DNA of 30,368 bases from Tubiluchus corallicola (lineage: Eukaryota > Priapulida > Priapulimorpha > Priapulimorphida > Tubiluchidae), in assembly GCA_030141605.1 (NCBI GenBank), contig JAQGDQ010001671.1:1-30368 (forward strand), in the 5' to 3' direction. The notes beneath the pieces were generated by a model. It worked only from the letters and a program-made list of their open reading frames with translations, had not been told where the DNA came from and ran no database searches. The position numbers were made by a program, and so were the translations under genes. Shown in pieces: positions 20,033 through 29,279 of the stretch (position 1 is its first letter; each line of letters begins with the position of its first letter).

Positions 20033-20720
20033 CTAAAACACAGAAATTACAAACTTTGGTAAAGTTCCCTGGAAAGAAATAATTTAAGAATAATTTGTAA
20101 TATCTCATTTTACTCTAAAACCATTCTGGGAAAGATTAATTCCTTCAGGACCGCGCCATTCAAAATAAGTCTTATAAAACCTGTGACTTTTCTGCTGCTG
20201 TATGAGTACAGATATAACTAAATGATTACAAATTAGCTACTGTTCTATTCAGGAAAATTTCAGCTATCCAATCATACTATTTCTTTAACATTTGCAAGTG
20301 ATTTAATTGGATAAAATTAAGAAAAACACGCCCTTTTCAGGCATTCCAACTTAGCCTATTGAGAAGCTTAATCTGGTGTGCACCTGTGTGATCGTACACA
20401 CTATTTTATTGATCGTCTGATTGCTGCAGCCCAAGAGAACTGTCTGGTGTTCCAGGAAAAACCAACCGATCAGCCGAGGGCAAATTAAGGTCGTTTCAAC
20501 TATTAACAGGAATTTCCCCTTAAAAATAGAGTAGACTTGAGGCCAAAGTGTGTCAGAGTGTTGTGTCTGGATAGTTGAAATTTTCTGCATTAGCTGATTT
20601 CACACAAGTGATACTGTACATTGTTACAGTGCAAACACTGCAGTTACTAAAAGCTTTTTTCAATTTATTCTCCAAAAATTGATTTTTAATTTGTTTAAGG
20701 TAAGCAAAGGCATTTCACAT
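20033..20720. other. Rotatin intron sequence, no gene seen
   Basis: No repeat or coding signal recognised before the family B copy at 20721. Confidence 0.5.
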
Positions 20721-20873
20721 ATAATTTTGCATGAAAGTCCATTATGTGGGGAGTAGAAACCTACAAAAATTATGAAATATAACGTAATCACTGCTTGGTG
20801 AGAGCAGTTTTTCAAGAAGCCATGCAAAATGCAGCAAACACTTACAATCCTGAAGGAGTTAAACAAATCTTCG
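20721..20873. repeat. Dispersed repeat family B, copy 2
   Basis: Diverged counterpart of 1616-1763 in the same orientation, in another rotatin intron. Confidence 0.75.
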
Positions 20874-21046
20874 TAAACGTTGAACTACAGTCAGAATCTC
20901 AATGCCACAAAACAACAATCCAGAAAAAACGGTTTGAAAGAGATGGATAAGAAAATAAACGACAAAGAGAAATAGCATCATTTCTCACTCTCTGTTTCAA
21001 TAAAATGTAAGAACATGTTACCAAATAAGGACAAGCGGTCCTTTAC

Positions 21047-21163
21047 CTGTATAAGAGGCAGAAGGGCAGCCACGTTTTCCGTTAACTGATTCCACATCTC
21101 CACGTCCATCAGCAGCTTACTCCGGAGCAAATGAAGGAATATCTTCGTTGCGTAATTGCGGAT
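21047..21163 (-). CDS. RTTN: Rotatin exon c
   Basis: 117 nt, phase 0 to 0, 39 codons from IRNYATKIFLHLLRS to ALLPLIQ. The acceptor is CATGCAG and the donor CAG|gtaaag. NYATKIFLHLLRSKLLM matches NTAAKAILLYLLQGRLMM of vertebrate rotatin, and WNQLTENVAALLPLIQ matches WNKFIESLCPVIPILQ. This is the clearest single-exon match and the one that identifies the gene. The repeating hydrophobic helices fit an armadillo-like solenoid. Confidence 0.93.
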
Positions 21164-21365
21164 CTGCATGAGATACGAAAAGCGTGAGCACGAATATCAT
21201 CAAACAGTTTCTACAAATCAGTAATTTGCAGTAATTCAAAATAATTTAAAAATTAAAAACTACAGTCGCGAAAAACATCTGCAAAAAGAAAAATCTTACA
21301 AAATGACCAACAATGATATCTTTGTCGTCGTCGTCATCATCATTGTCATCAATAAGTTCGTGACT

Positions 21366-21443
21366 CACCCGCATAAGTTTGTAATTTACCCGCACTAGCT
21401 CATTACTTACCTGCACAAGTTAGTTATTTACCTGTACAAGCTC
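21366..21443 (-). repeat. 21-bp tandem repeat carrying four splice donors
   Basis: Read on the minus strand, CTTGTACAG|gtaaat (donor at 21431-21430) is followed at exact 21-nt steps by CTTGTGCAG|gtaagt (21410-21409), CTAGTGCGG|gtaaat (21389-21388) and CTTATGCGG|gtgagt (21368-21367). The unit straddles the exon-intron junction. The second copy is a better U1 match than the first. Extending the exon to any downstream donor keeps the frame (21 nt is 7 codons) but brings in a TAA in the first added unit. These donors would therefore give truncated transcripts unless suppressed. The only transcript supported by homology uses the first donor. Confidence 0.85.
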
Positions 21444-21557
21444 GTGAGAAAAACCAGCCGTGCATATTTCTCGTAAAATTCTACACTGGATTAGAACCTT
21501 GGCGTCTTTGTAAACACACAATCCCGGAACCGTGGCCTCCTCTACGTTAAGACAATT
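21432..21557 (-). CDS. RTTN: Rotatin exon b
   Basis: 126 nt, phase 0 to 0, 42 codons from NCLNVEEATV to FSHELVQ. The acceptor is a T-rich tract ending TTTTTTAG and the donor is CAG|gtaaat. It aligns with the vertebrate rotatin stretch beginning ECLGVHNVTK and ending SVFGIQ. The odd feature is downstream: the last 12 exon bases plus the first 9 intron bases form a 21-bp unit repeated three more times in the intron. This gives four tandem donors (see the separate entry). The donor at 21430-21431 is the one that joins in frame to the next exon without a stop. Confidence 0.88.
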
Positions 21558-21620
21558 CTAAAAAAACAGAAAACAATTCTGTAGTTATAAAGTATGTTTA
21601 AAGTGAAGAAAATTGTTAGG

Positions 21621-21897
21621 ATGCAAAAACAGCAAGAATTAGCCAAAGAATGCAGCAGGAATTAGCCAAAAAAAATGAATAAAAACAGCAATAATTAGCA
21701 AAAAAACGATGAAAAACAGCAAGAATTAGCAAAAAAACGATGAAAAACAGCAAGAATTAGCAAAAAAACGATGAAAAACAGCAATAATTAGCAAAAAAAC
21801 GATGAAAAACAGCAATAATTAGCAAAAAAACGATGAAAAACAGCAAGAATTAGCCTAAAAAATGATGAAAAACAGCAATAATTAGCCAAAAAATGGG
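21621..21897. repeat. 31-bp minisatellite
   Basis: About nine copies of cagcaagaattagcaaaaaa plus acgatgaaaaa. A few early copies are irregular, and the central copies are nearly identical with only agaat/ataat changes. It lies about 65 bp upstream of exon b in the 7.6-kb intron. Confidence 0.93.
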
Positions 21898-21963
21898 AAT
21901 CACACATTGAAATAAATCAAAATACACTAACACATAGCAACAAGACAAGGAAAATCTGCTAAT

Positions 21964-22335
21964 GAGTCTTTTCACAGTTCCAGCGATTGATAATGATCGT
22001 GCAAAGGTTAAAGGTTAAGTGTACCAGACAACACATTTGTGTAACTTGACAACGCCTCACAGCCCAAGCTATTGTAATAGTAGCAGTTTTAACCGCTAGC
22101 TAGAACCTTACCTAGTTTAGCAGAACCCAAGCAAGATCCTGCTAGTAAATCACTCTATGTGCAGAATAATGCATAATTAAGTAAAGTCCTCGTAAACGAC
22201 TGAAGTTACTGAACTGATGTGACATATTGCTTTGCTTTACAAACATCATCTGACGGTTGTAGTTAAGACGCGTTGCTGTGGTACGAATACAGCAACTGCT
22301 CATGCGCACAACGAAACTCTCAAGTTTAGTCTTGT
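21964..22335 (+). mobile_element. Family A element, copy A2
   Basis: Left end gagtcttttcacagttccag and right part catgcgcacaacgaaactct, colinear with A1 throughout. The right terminal repeat is degraded. The orphan amidase exon begins just beyond it. Confidence 0.78.
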
Positions 22336-22378
22336 AGTTTTGATAGACCTGTTGTTATTTTGCATTATAGAGATTTAC

Positions 22379-22755
22379 ATACAAATGTGCTGCAAGCTAG
22401 TAGCATGATGCTCATAACCCAAATGATAACAAACTTTACAGAGTATGCTTCACTTTCTTTTACGGATTTTCTAAATATTTCGGTAGGAGGGCTTAAAAAC
22501 ACAGCACCATTCAACTTTAATGGACATCCAGCTCTCTCGGCCAATGCTGGTTTCTCTAAAGAAGCTCATCTTCCCATCGGGATGATGGTAATCAGAAAAC
22601 ACTTTGACGAAGCCACCGTGTTTAAATTTGCACATGGTTTTGAGAAAATCAGAGAAAAGGGAGCAAGCGTGAAACATGTTGAAAATATTTGTGTTAGTTT
22701 GCACTTAATAAATTTTATTACACAGTTTGAAATAAAGTTGAGTGTTGTTTCTTGA
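22379..22755 (+). CDS. Amidase-signature enzyme, orphan C-terminal exon (partial)
   Basis: The open frame ends at TGA 22753-22755 and contains the conserved C-terminal part of amidase-signature hydrolases: NTAPFNFNGHPALSANAGFS, LPIGMMVI and KHFDEATVFKFAHGFEK (compare NTxPFNxTGHPAL...LPxGMMxxxxHFDEATV of the family). The catalytic Ser-Ser-Lys part lies in the N-terminal half of such enzymes and is absent here. No other amidase exon is seen on either side. Possible acceptors are GCATTATAG before 22379 and CTTTACAG before 22442; the similarity is clear only after the second. Two AATAAA motifs (22707, 22731) lie inside the last part of the frame, so the final residues may really be 3' UTR-like. 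It is either the last exon of a gene with distant exons or a transposed fragment. It begins about 40 bp right of an inverted-repeat element. Confidence 0.6.
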
Positions 22756-23608
22756 GCAATGCCAAACATCTAAGGCACAATGATTGCACATTATGATTTT
22801 TTACTAACATTCACCATGCCATTTTAACGAAGACTCTAACTTTGTGACAGAACCAATTTTGAGCTTTGTGTCAGTGTTGCAGCATTTCTACAGGTGTCCA
22901 CTGAGTGGTTTCATTTTCATAGATGAATTGCAACTGCAAGAGGGAATATTAGTATTCTCTGTCTAATGTCATTAATTTCACATTAGTATTTTTAATAGCA
23001 AATAAAAGATTTTACTACTGCTGCTGCTACTACTACTACTAGTAGTAGTAGTAGTAGTAGTACAGTAACACGTTCGTTTAATGCTTAATGAAGCTAATCA
23101 TTATTTTCATGGCATTGTAATTCAACCTGGTAGCTTAAGAGTCTGTCGTTTTCTTCCCGCATTGCGTACATTGTTATCTTAACATTAATGAAAATTAAAA
23201 TTCGCAAAATTAATTTTAAATCGCCAGAAATTTTGATCCGCATTTTGCCTATCTTTAATAGTAGATCGTCAATCCAATCTGATCCGCAAAAATCTAGCGG
23301 ATTTTTGTCCAATTCGCGGGCCGTAGACAATAATCAAGTATACGCAGCCTGGTCCCCACTCTTTGCTTGGGAGCATCAATATACTTTGTAAGACTCGACC
23401 CTATTGGAAGGTTGGGCTTTCTTTGGCGACCAATAAAAACTTAGTTTACTTTGGGCTAGTTACTGTGGCAACAGCAACACAACAAAGCTGCTTTTATGAC
23501 GGCAGACGAATAAGTAACCAATGTGACTATTGAAGCTCCTTAGTTACGGAGTTATCTTCTTAACTAAAACTGCAAAAAAATTTTGCTAATAAAAACGTAT
23601 TCCAAAGA
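22756..23608. other. Spacer before the nested gene; holds repeat D copy 1 and a triplet palindrome
   Basis: 22850-22894 (gagctttgtgtcagtgttgc then agcatttctaca) recurs at 27367-27410. A (TAC)n(TAG)n perfect inverted run lies at about 23020-23062. CCAAT motifs occur at 23432 and 23519, on the promoter side of the nested gene, but I cannot assign a promoter. Confidence 0.5.
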
Positions 23609-23669
23609 ATGGGAAATAACAGCAGTCGAAGACGGAGACAGATGCGCGAAAGAAGGAGAGCGTCGAGAG
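23609..23669 (+). CDS. Nested gene, coding exon 1: myristoylation-type basic N-terminus
   Basis: ATG in a strong Kozak context (A at -3, G at +4) starts MGNNSSRRRRQMRERRRASR, followed by a donor AGAG|gtaatg that leaves one base. Joined to the acceptor at 25353 (TTTTCTTTTCAG) it continues in frame as GTMARQPPAY. MGxxxS is the N-myristoyltransferase consensus. The next 14 residues are mostly arginine, so a myristate-plus-polybasic plasma-membrane anchor is a reasonable inference. Both exons lie inside a rotatin intron on the opposite strand. The upstream promoter is not identified. The exon call rests on Kozak, donor and phase, and needs transcript support. Confidence 0.7.
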
Positions 23670-24061
23670 GTAATGTACAGTATGTTTTGCAATTTTTCAA
23701 CGTGTTTTTCTTAAGATTTAAGCTTCTAAAGTAAGGATGCTGATCCAGTCTCAGGGTCGCTCTCGCATAGTCTTAGCTTTTTACACATACGAACATGTTG
23801 TTCTGTGTTGGATAGTAAATTTACACCTAGTATTCATATCCGTCAAACTCTGCATGAAAATCAGTCAGCAAAGGTTGGATGTCTAACCAAGTAGTTATAC
23901 GAGCACGTTTTGCATGAATGGCTCAGAAATACCACCCGAGTACAATACTCACTCTAAGTCGTTGTTTTTGCCATATGTACTGATTGCAGCTGTTTATCTC
24001 GTAAAGGGAGGCAAAATCTCACATCCAAATTACGCTACTGTAGTCTGTATTGTGAAAATGA

Positions 24062-24470
24062 CGTGTGCAACGAAGGGCTACCAAGCTGGTTCCATCATTC
24101 AGTGACTTGGACTACACAGAAAGACTAAGGAAATTAAGCATTCGTCTTCTTAATATAGGCACCAACGAAGTGACATGATTCAGGTTTTTAGAATTGTCAA
24201 AAAAATCGACATTTTGGACGAGTCATCCTTCTTTAAGCAATTACTAGAGGTCATCCTTGTAAATTCAACAAACCCAGAGCCAGATTGGATGTAAGAAAGT
24301 ATGCCTTCAGCAACCGAATAGTCAACAGCTGGTATGATTTAAGCAGCAAAACTATAGCATCTAAGTCAATAAATGAATTCAAAGGAATATGAGCGGAATC
24401 ACAAAAAAATCATTATGACATACACATACTAAATTCAGTAGAGAACAGGCATTACAGGTGATCCATGGAT
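24062..24470 (+). mobile_element. Non-LTR retrotransposon RT C-terminal relic
   Basis: Decayed coding sequence with frameshifts and stops. Reading across frames gives QRRATKLVPSFSDLDYTERL followed by RKLSIRLLNIGTNEVT, and later RLDVRKYAFSNRIVNSWYDL. These are the familiar C-terminal motifs after the reverse transcriptase domain of CR1/jockey-like LINEs (QRRATK...Y.ERL..L...L..RR.RGD; R.DVRK.SFS.RV...WN.L). Only the last 130 or so codons are visible. It sits in the intron of the nested gene and shows no active features. Confidence 0.75.
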
Positions 24471-25353
24471 CTACCTCTAGCCTTAACATTGAATATGGAT
24501 ATGGATAGTCAAGTCTGTGTCTTGGACAGTTATCCTTAATAATGAGCCAGGCTCTCCTCTGGACATTTGAGTCACAGTGGACCATACGTCAACCCTACAC
24601 AGTGTTGTAGCCTTACACTGACTTGGCTTGCAGTGTGCCAATGTACATAAAAAAATGAAACCTTCAATTTTCATCTGCAAAAAGCCTTAAAAAACCTCTA
24701 AAATGTAAGTAATTCATCAGCAGCTGTGGGATCGAGAGATTACCCAGGGAGCTTGCACTACTCCTTCGAACCACAGTTATTTTAAGCTAAACTGTTTAGC
24801 AAATAATTATTAGAGTATACTTTGTACAACATTTATGTTCTGCTTGGGTTCTATAGCTCCAAATTTTACATGTAGTGCAGTAGTAGTAAAGAAATGCTTT
24901 TCTGATCCAACTTGGCCAGATTGGCTAATTATTTTTAGTTTTGTTTTGTCAGTACTAGAGTTCAAACCAAATGTTACTTTGATATTATTTTCCTGAAGCA
25001 AAATCAAACATAATCCAAGGCGAAGAAATTATCAATACTAGGATCGACTACTGTAGTCTTGCAACTGAAATTAAACTAAACGCTAAACCCAGATTTGTAG
25101 TACTGCCTTGCACAAATGATATGAGTAAAACTACTAGTAAAATTTGTACATTTAACAGAGTTTTCACTCCTCATAGAAGAATTCTAAATGTAAACTAGAA
25201 TTAGTATCCTGAAAATAAATATGCAATGCTGTTAGAAAATTTATCACACTATATGAGACAGAGTATGTGTGAAACTACTTCAGCTAAATTAACACCCAGA
25301 TATAATGTCGAATCTATTAAGAGCTAGCACTCTTGCTATGTTTTTCTTTTCAG
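24471..25353. other. Rest of the nested-gene intron
   Basis: AT-rich. A 70-codon frame without Met (about 24988-25198, plus) has no recognisable features. The intron ends in a good pyrimidine tract (tttttcttttcag). Confidence 0.5.
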
Positions 25354-26507
25354 GGACCATGGCCAGACAGCCACCTGCATACGAGGATGTACCACCTCGA
25401 TATTCCCTCCATGAATATCCACCGCCCTCCTATGAGGAAAGTAATCGACGCCAGTTCCTCGCGAACCGGTACTCAGAATCCGATGAACCTGCTCCGTATG
25501 TATGCTTTCAAACGTGTGAAGAGTTTCATTCACATGCTGAAGATGAAGAGTTTACCAACTGGGAGAGAGACACGGCGGAAGCAAACACGGATGACAACAA
25601 CTGGGAGAGAGACACAGCGGAAGCAAACACGGATGAGAACAACTGGGAGAGAGACACAGCGGAAGCTGAAGATGAAGAGTTTACCAACTGGGAGAGAGAC
25701 ACAGCGGAAGCTGAAGATGAAGAGTTTACCAACTGGGAGAGAGACATGGCGGAAGCAAACACGGATGACAACAACCAGCAACAAATGTTAGATGATTCTT
25801 CCTACACAGAAACACTCATCTTATCTTCGAACATCTTAGGTGTGAGTAGAACATCAACTCTGAGTGATTCTGAGCGGATAATGCATGAGAAAAATGCTCT
25901 TAGCAGAGATGGAAGTGAGATTTCGATTAGTGAAAATTTAGACAACTTATTCTTCTGCGGCAGATGTGGCTCAACTACTACAGGACGAACTGGTTACGAC
26001 AATGCAACCATTCATGTTTCTGACTTCAGCAAACCGCTCACGCACAACGAAAATAAATTTGTGCGATCTGGGTGTGTCTATTCAGAAACAACAAAATGGC
26101 ATCCTAGACCTTGCAAACCTAGGCGTGGTATATATACCAAAGGGCCCCATTACTACACAAGTAATGGTAACTATCTTACATATCGCTGCATATCTGCAGC
26201 AGCCAAAAATGTACACAGTTGTGATGGATACACCTGTTTTGAGCCTAATTGTAATATACACAGTGTATCGGACCACACAGGTGAAACTAAATGGACGTGT
26301 TATAAAAAGACCTACATGTGGTCCAATTGTGACAGTGTTCGCAAAGTGTTAGGCCATGTGGCTAAACATAAACGGACTTTTGCCAATATTTATAGTGCCT
26401 CGGATGATAATTTTGATTCGGAACAATGGCACCGCCAATTGGCAATATTAGTGTTGATTTTCAGTTTGCAGATGACGCATAACGTGATATGGACACGAAA
26501 AATGTGA
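25354..26507 (+). CDS. Nested gene, coding exon 2: PPxY / NWERD-repeat / Cys-rich protein, unknown family
   Basis: This exon carries 383 of a predicted 404 residues and ends in TGA, with AATAAA 82 nt later. Numbering from the exon 1 Met: three WW-domain-binding PPxY motifs at 27-30 (PPAY), 34-37 (PPRY) and 44-47 (PPSY); an acidic tract with five NWERD(T/M)AEA copies (about 89-155) separated by NTDDN/NTDEN or EDEEFT linkers; a Ser-rich linker; and a region with ten cysteines (222-346), opening with CGRC and rich in Tyr, Trp, His and Lys. A short hydrophobic stretch (383-392) lies near the C-terminus, probably too short to span a membrane alone. PPxY motifs usually recruit NEDD4-type E3 ligases, so a membrane-linked adaptor role is an inference. 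An alternative start at 25359 (Met 23, perfect Kozak ACCATGG) would drop the myristoylation signal. I recognise no family. Confidence 0.75.
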
Positions 26508-26588
26508 TCATCGGAATGTGTAATCATGTGACATATTTGTATATAGTGGCTGATTTTTTTTATCTTTTAAATCTTACGTGATATCTTT

Positions 26589-26594
26589 AATAAA
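26589..26594 (+). terminator. Poly(A) signal of nested gene
   Basis: AATAAA 82 nt after the stop codon, followed within 30 nt by a T/GT-rich stretch (gttctttattctg), as at animal cleavage sites. It fits a short 3' UTR for the nested plus-strand gene. Confidence 0.7.
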
Positions 26595-26599
26595 GCAAT

Positions 26600-27799
26600 G
26601 TTCTTTATTCTGCATATAAGAATGGAGTTAACAAATTTTAATTGAATGCATGACTCGAATATCTGTCTATATATTATCTGTGCACAAAGGGCAATTTTTT
26701 AGCATTCCATTATAAGTCAGATTGTGAGCTTAACTTCAGCTTAAAAACTTAGCTGGCAAAATTTTAGCTAGACTATGAGCATCGTACATCATATTTCAGC
26801 ACAGGTCTGATAAAAGTATTGATCGCGCTGTAATTCTCTGAATGATAATATTTATTGATTACATCACTAGATCTATATTGCCAAGACTTGTGTATTGAGC
26901 TATACTTAGTAAATAATGTACTCATTAAAAATACTTCTCAAAAGCAACTTGATAATTGAGCGCTAGCTTTTTCCTATGTGTATTTGAGATAGAAACAGAT
27001 AACAGTGAGACAAAGTCTTCTTCATTATATTTATTAGAAAATTATTAGAAAAGCACACCATCAAAAATCAGTTATTCACAAGTGAATGCAAATCATAAGC
27101 CTCTGAAATTTTTGCTGAAAACAAAACAGAAAACTGGCACCCGTTATACTCGAATTCTTGCGTCTGTCGAACAGACTCATTGAATAGATTTTCTCTTTCA
27201 TTTTTCTTCTTACAAAACATTGCATAACTTGAAATCTGTAACTCGGATTATTGTGTAAATCAAACCAAATTCCTGATAAAATCTAACTGAAATTAGCCCT
27301 CCCCTTTTAGAACAACCTCCCAAGCGAAAAATCCTACGTGAAAGTGTGCACCACATTACGGTTTTAACCAGTTTCGAACTTTGCGTCAGTGTTGCAGCAT
27401 TTCTACACGTTAATAGTGCAATTGAAAGGAATGACGATTTCTCCATTTCGTTTCGAGTCTCTCGATTGCCCCCGAAGCTTTTTTGTGGTGACATTTGCAT
27501 CACTTTTTCAATAAAATCCGTGCACCTATGCAAGTCGACTACGCTTACTATTTGTTTACAAGTTCTTTTACTTCTTTAATGCTTTTTAAATGTCATTACA
27601 CTTTTAAAATTAATTGTGATCTTACAGATTAACCGTATCCAATTATAGAACAAAATCTTACTCCAAATACACAACTGATGGTTACCTAGCATGTAAAATA
27701 TTTTAAGTTGAAATATCGTCTTTTGTTTTTGTAAAACTGTAAGCGTTCATGACATTATCATTAGCTGTGTTAACTAGAGTGACCGTGCTCTGAGCAGGG
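26600..27799. other. Rotatin intron sequence downstream of the nested gene
   Basis: No gene seen. Repeat D copy 2 lies at 27367-27410, with the 22-nt core tcagtgttgcagcatttcta(ca) shared with copy 1. The frames at 27210-27579 have no family features. Confidence 0.5.
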
Positions 27800-28165
27800 G
27801 CATTAACTACTTTCTAAGCGGCAGACGGTTTTGACTTACCCACATCCCACGTGACATTTGTAGTTAAAATGCCTCACAGACCAAGCTAATGTAATAGTAG
27901 CAGTTTTAACAGCTAGCTAGAACCTTACCTAGAATAGCAGAACCAAAGCAAGATCCTGCTACTAAATCACTCTACACACAGACTAAGGCATAGTTAAATA
28001 AAGTCCACGCAAAAAAACAACGTTACTGAACAGATGCGGCAAATGGCATTGACTTACCCACATCTCATGTGACATTTGTAGTTAAACTGCGTTGCTGTGG
28101 TACACTTAACCTTTGACCTACAGCAATTGCGCGTGCATGCAACGAAACTGTGAAAAGGGTTATTG
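27800..28165 (+). mobile_element. Family A element, copy A3 (rearranged left end)
   Basis: The right end (caacgaaactgtgaaaaggg) and the body match A1. The left end is replaced by a second copy of an internal block (gcggcagacggttttgactt then acccacatcccacgtgacat), which also occurs in its normal place at 28036-28083. Confidence 0.75.
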
Positions 28166-28334
28166 CAAAGGAAATTTCACAAGCTTTACTAAAATTTAAC
28201 AAAAGAATCGAACGCTGCATTAATTAAATCTACGTTTTCTAATTAATTAATAAACTGCATAATTAAACAAAAACAGTAGACAGTTGTGCATGTAGTCAAA
28301 AAACGCGTGACATTTACAAATTAAAAATTAAACT

Positions 28335-29030
28335 GAAAACCATGCACACCAAGACAATGGAAACTGAAAGCGATGCAGACCGAAAACGTCCCAGATCCAA
28401 AATGATGCAAATTAAAAACAATATACACTAAAAAAAAAAAAAGCACGCTGAAAGCAGTGCACATTAAAAACAATGCACACTAACAACAAAGCACACCAAG
28501 AACAATGCACACTAAAAACAATACACACTAAAAATGCACGCTAAAAACTGCACATTAAAACCAATGCACATTAAAAACAATACACACTAAAAAAAATGCA
28601 CGCTGAAAGCAGTGCACATTAAAAACATTGCACATTAAAAACAATGCACATTAAAAACAATACACACTAAAAATGCACGCTAAAAACAGTGCACATTAAA
28701 ACCAATGCACATTAAAAACAATACACACTAAAAATGCACGCTAAAAACAGTGCACATTAAAACCAATGCACATTAAAACCAATACACACTAAAAATGCAC
28801 GCTAAAAATAATGCACATTAAAAACAATACACACTAAAAATGTATGCTAAAAACAGTGCACACTAAAAACAATGGACGCTAAAAACAGTGCACACTAAAA
28901 ACAATGGACGCTAAAAACAATGCACATTAAAAATGACACAAACCAAAAACAATGCACACCTAAAATAATGCGCAACAAAAACAATACATACTAAAAGCAC
29001 TGCATGCCAAAAACAATGCACTAAAAACAA
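28335..29030. repeat. 14-16 bp minisatellite with a 61-bp higher-order unit
   Basis: Monomers such as aatgcacattaaaaac, aatacacactaaa and atgcacgctaaaaac alternate. In the centre (about 28560-28860) four or five monomers form a 61-bp repeating block, for example starts at 28704 and 28765. The edges are irregular. It ends about 120 bp from rotatin exon a. Confidence 0.9.
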
Positions 29031-29152
29031 ACGGCATAGTTTGATGGTTTTAGTTACTTTTCGCAATCAGTATTAGTGTAAATAAATCTTTTTTTAGTTT
29101 TTTATCTGAAAGAACGGTGACTAACTTTTCGAACACTCGGTACGATACTTAC

Positions 29153-29279
29153 TTTCAACAAACCATAACATCGTTTATAAACATAAACTTGTATTTCAGA
29201 AGATGGATGAGACAGAAGCTTGAGCAATAGCAGCTGACTGGGCTTTTGTAAATTCGCATTCAAACTTTTTTCTTTACTT
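29153..29279 (-). CDS. RTTN: Rotatin exon a (5'-most in window)
   Basis: This is the first rotatin exon seen, read right to left. It starts with one base of a split codon, then 42 codons ending GLLK, and is followed by a near-consensus donor (GAAA|gtaagt). The acceptor follows a pyrimidine-rich tract and has two adjacent AGs 3 nt apart, so the start could shift by one codon. The stretch LLSHPSSEIQVYVYKRCY lines up with LSHPLPRVKAETYHCC of vertebrate rotatin, and the next exon continues the alignment in phase. Rotatin is a large armadillo-like protein of centrioles and ciliary basal bodies, needed for centriole elongation and left-right patterning. Exons further 5' are not visible up to the window edge. 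Confidence 0.82.

Noticed and set aside
24988-25198. 70-codon plus-strand frame ending in RRILNVN
   Set aside because: No Met, no splice acceptor at its start, and no recognised motif. It lies inside the nested-gene intron.
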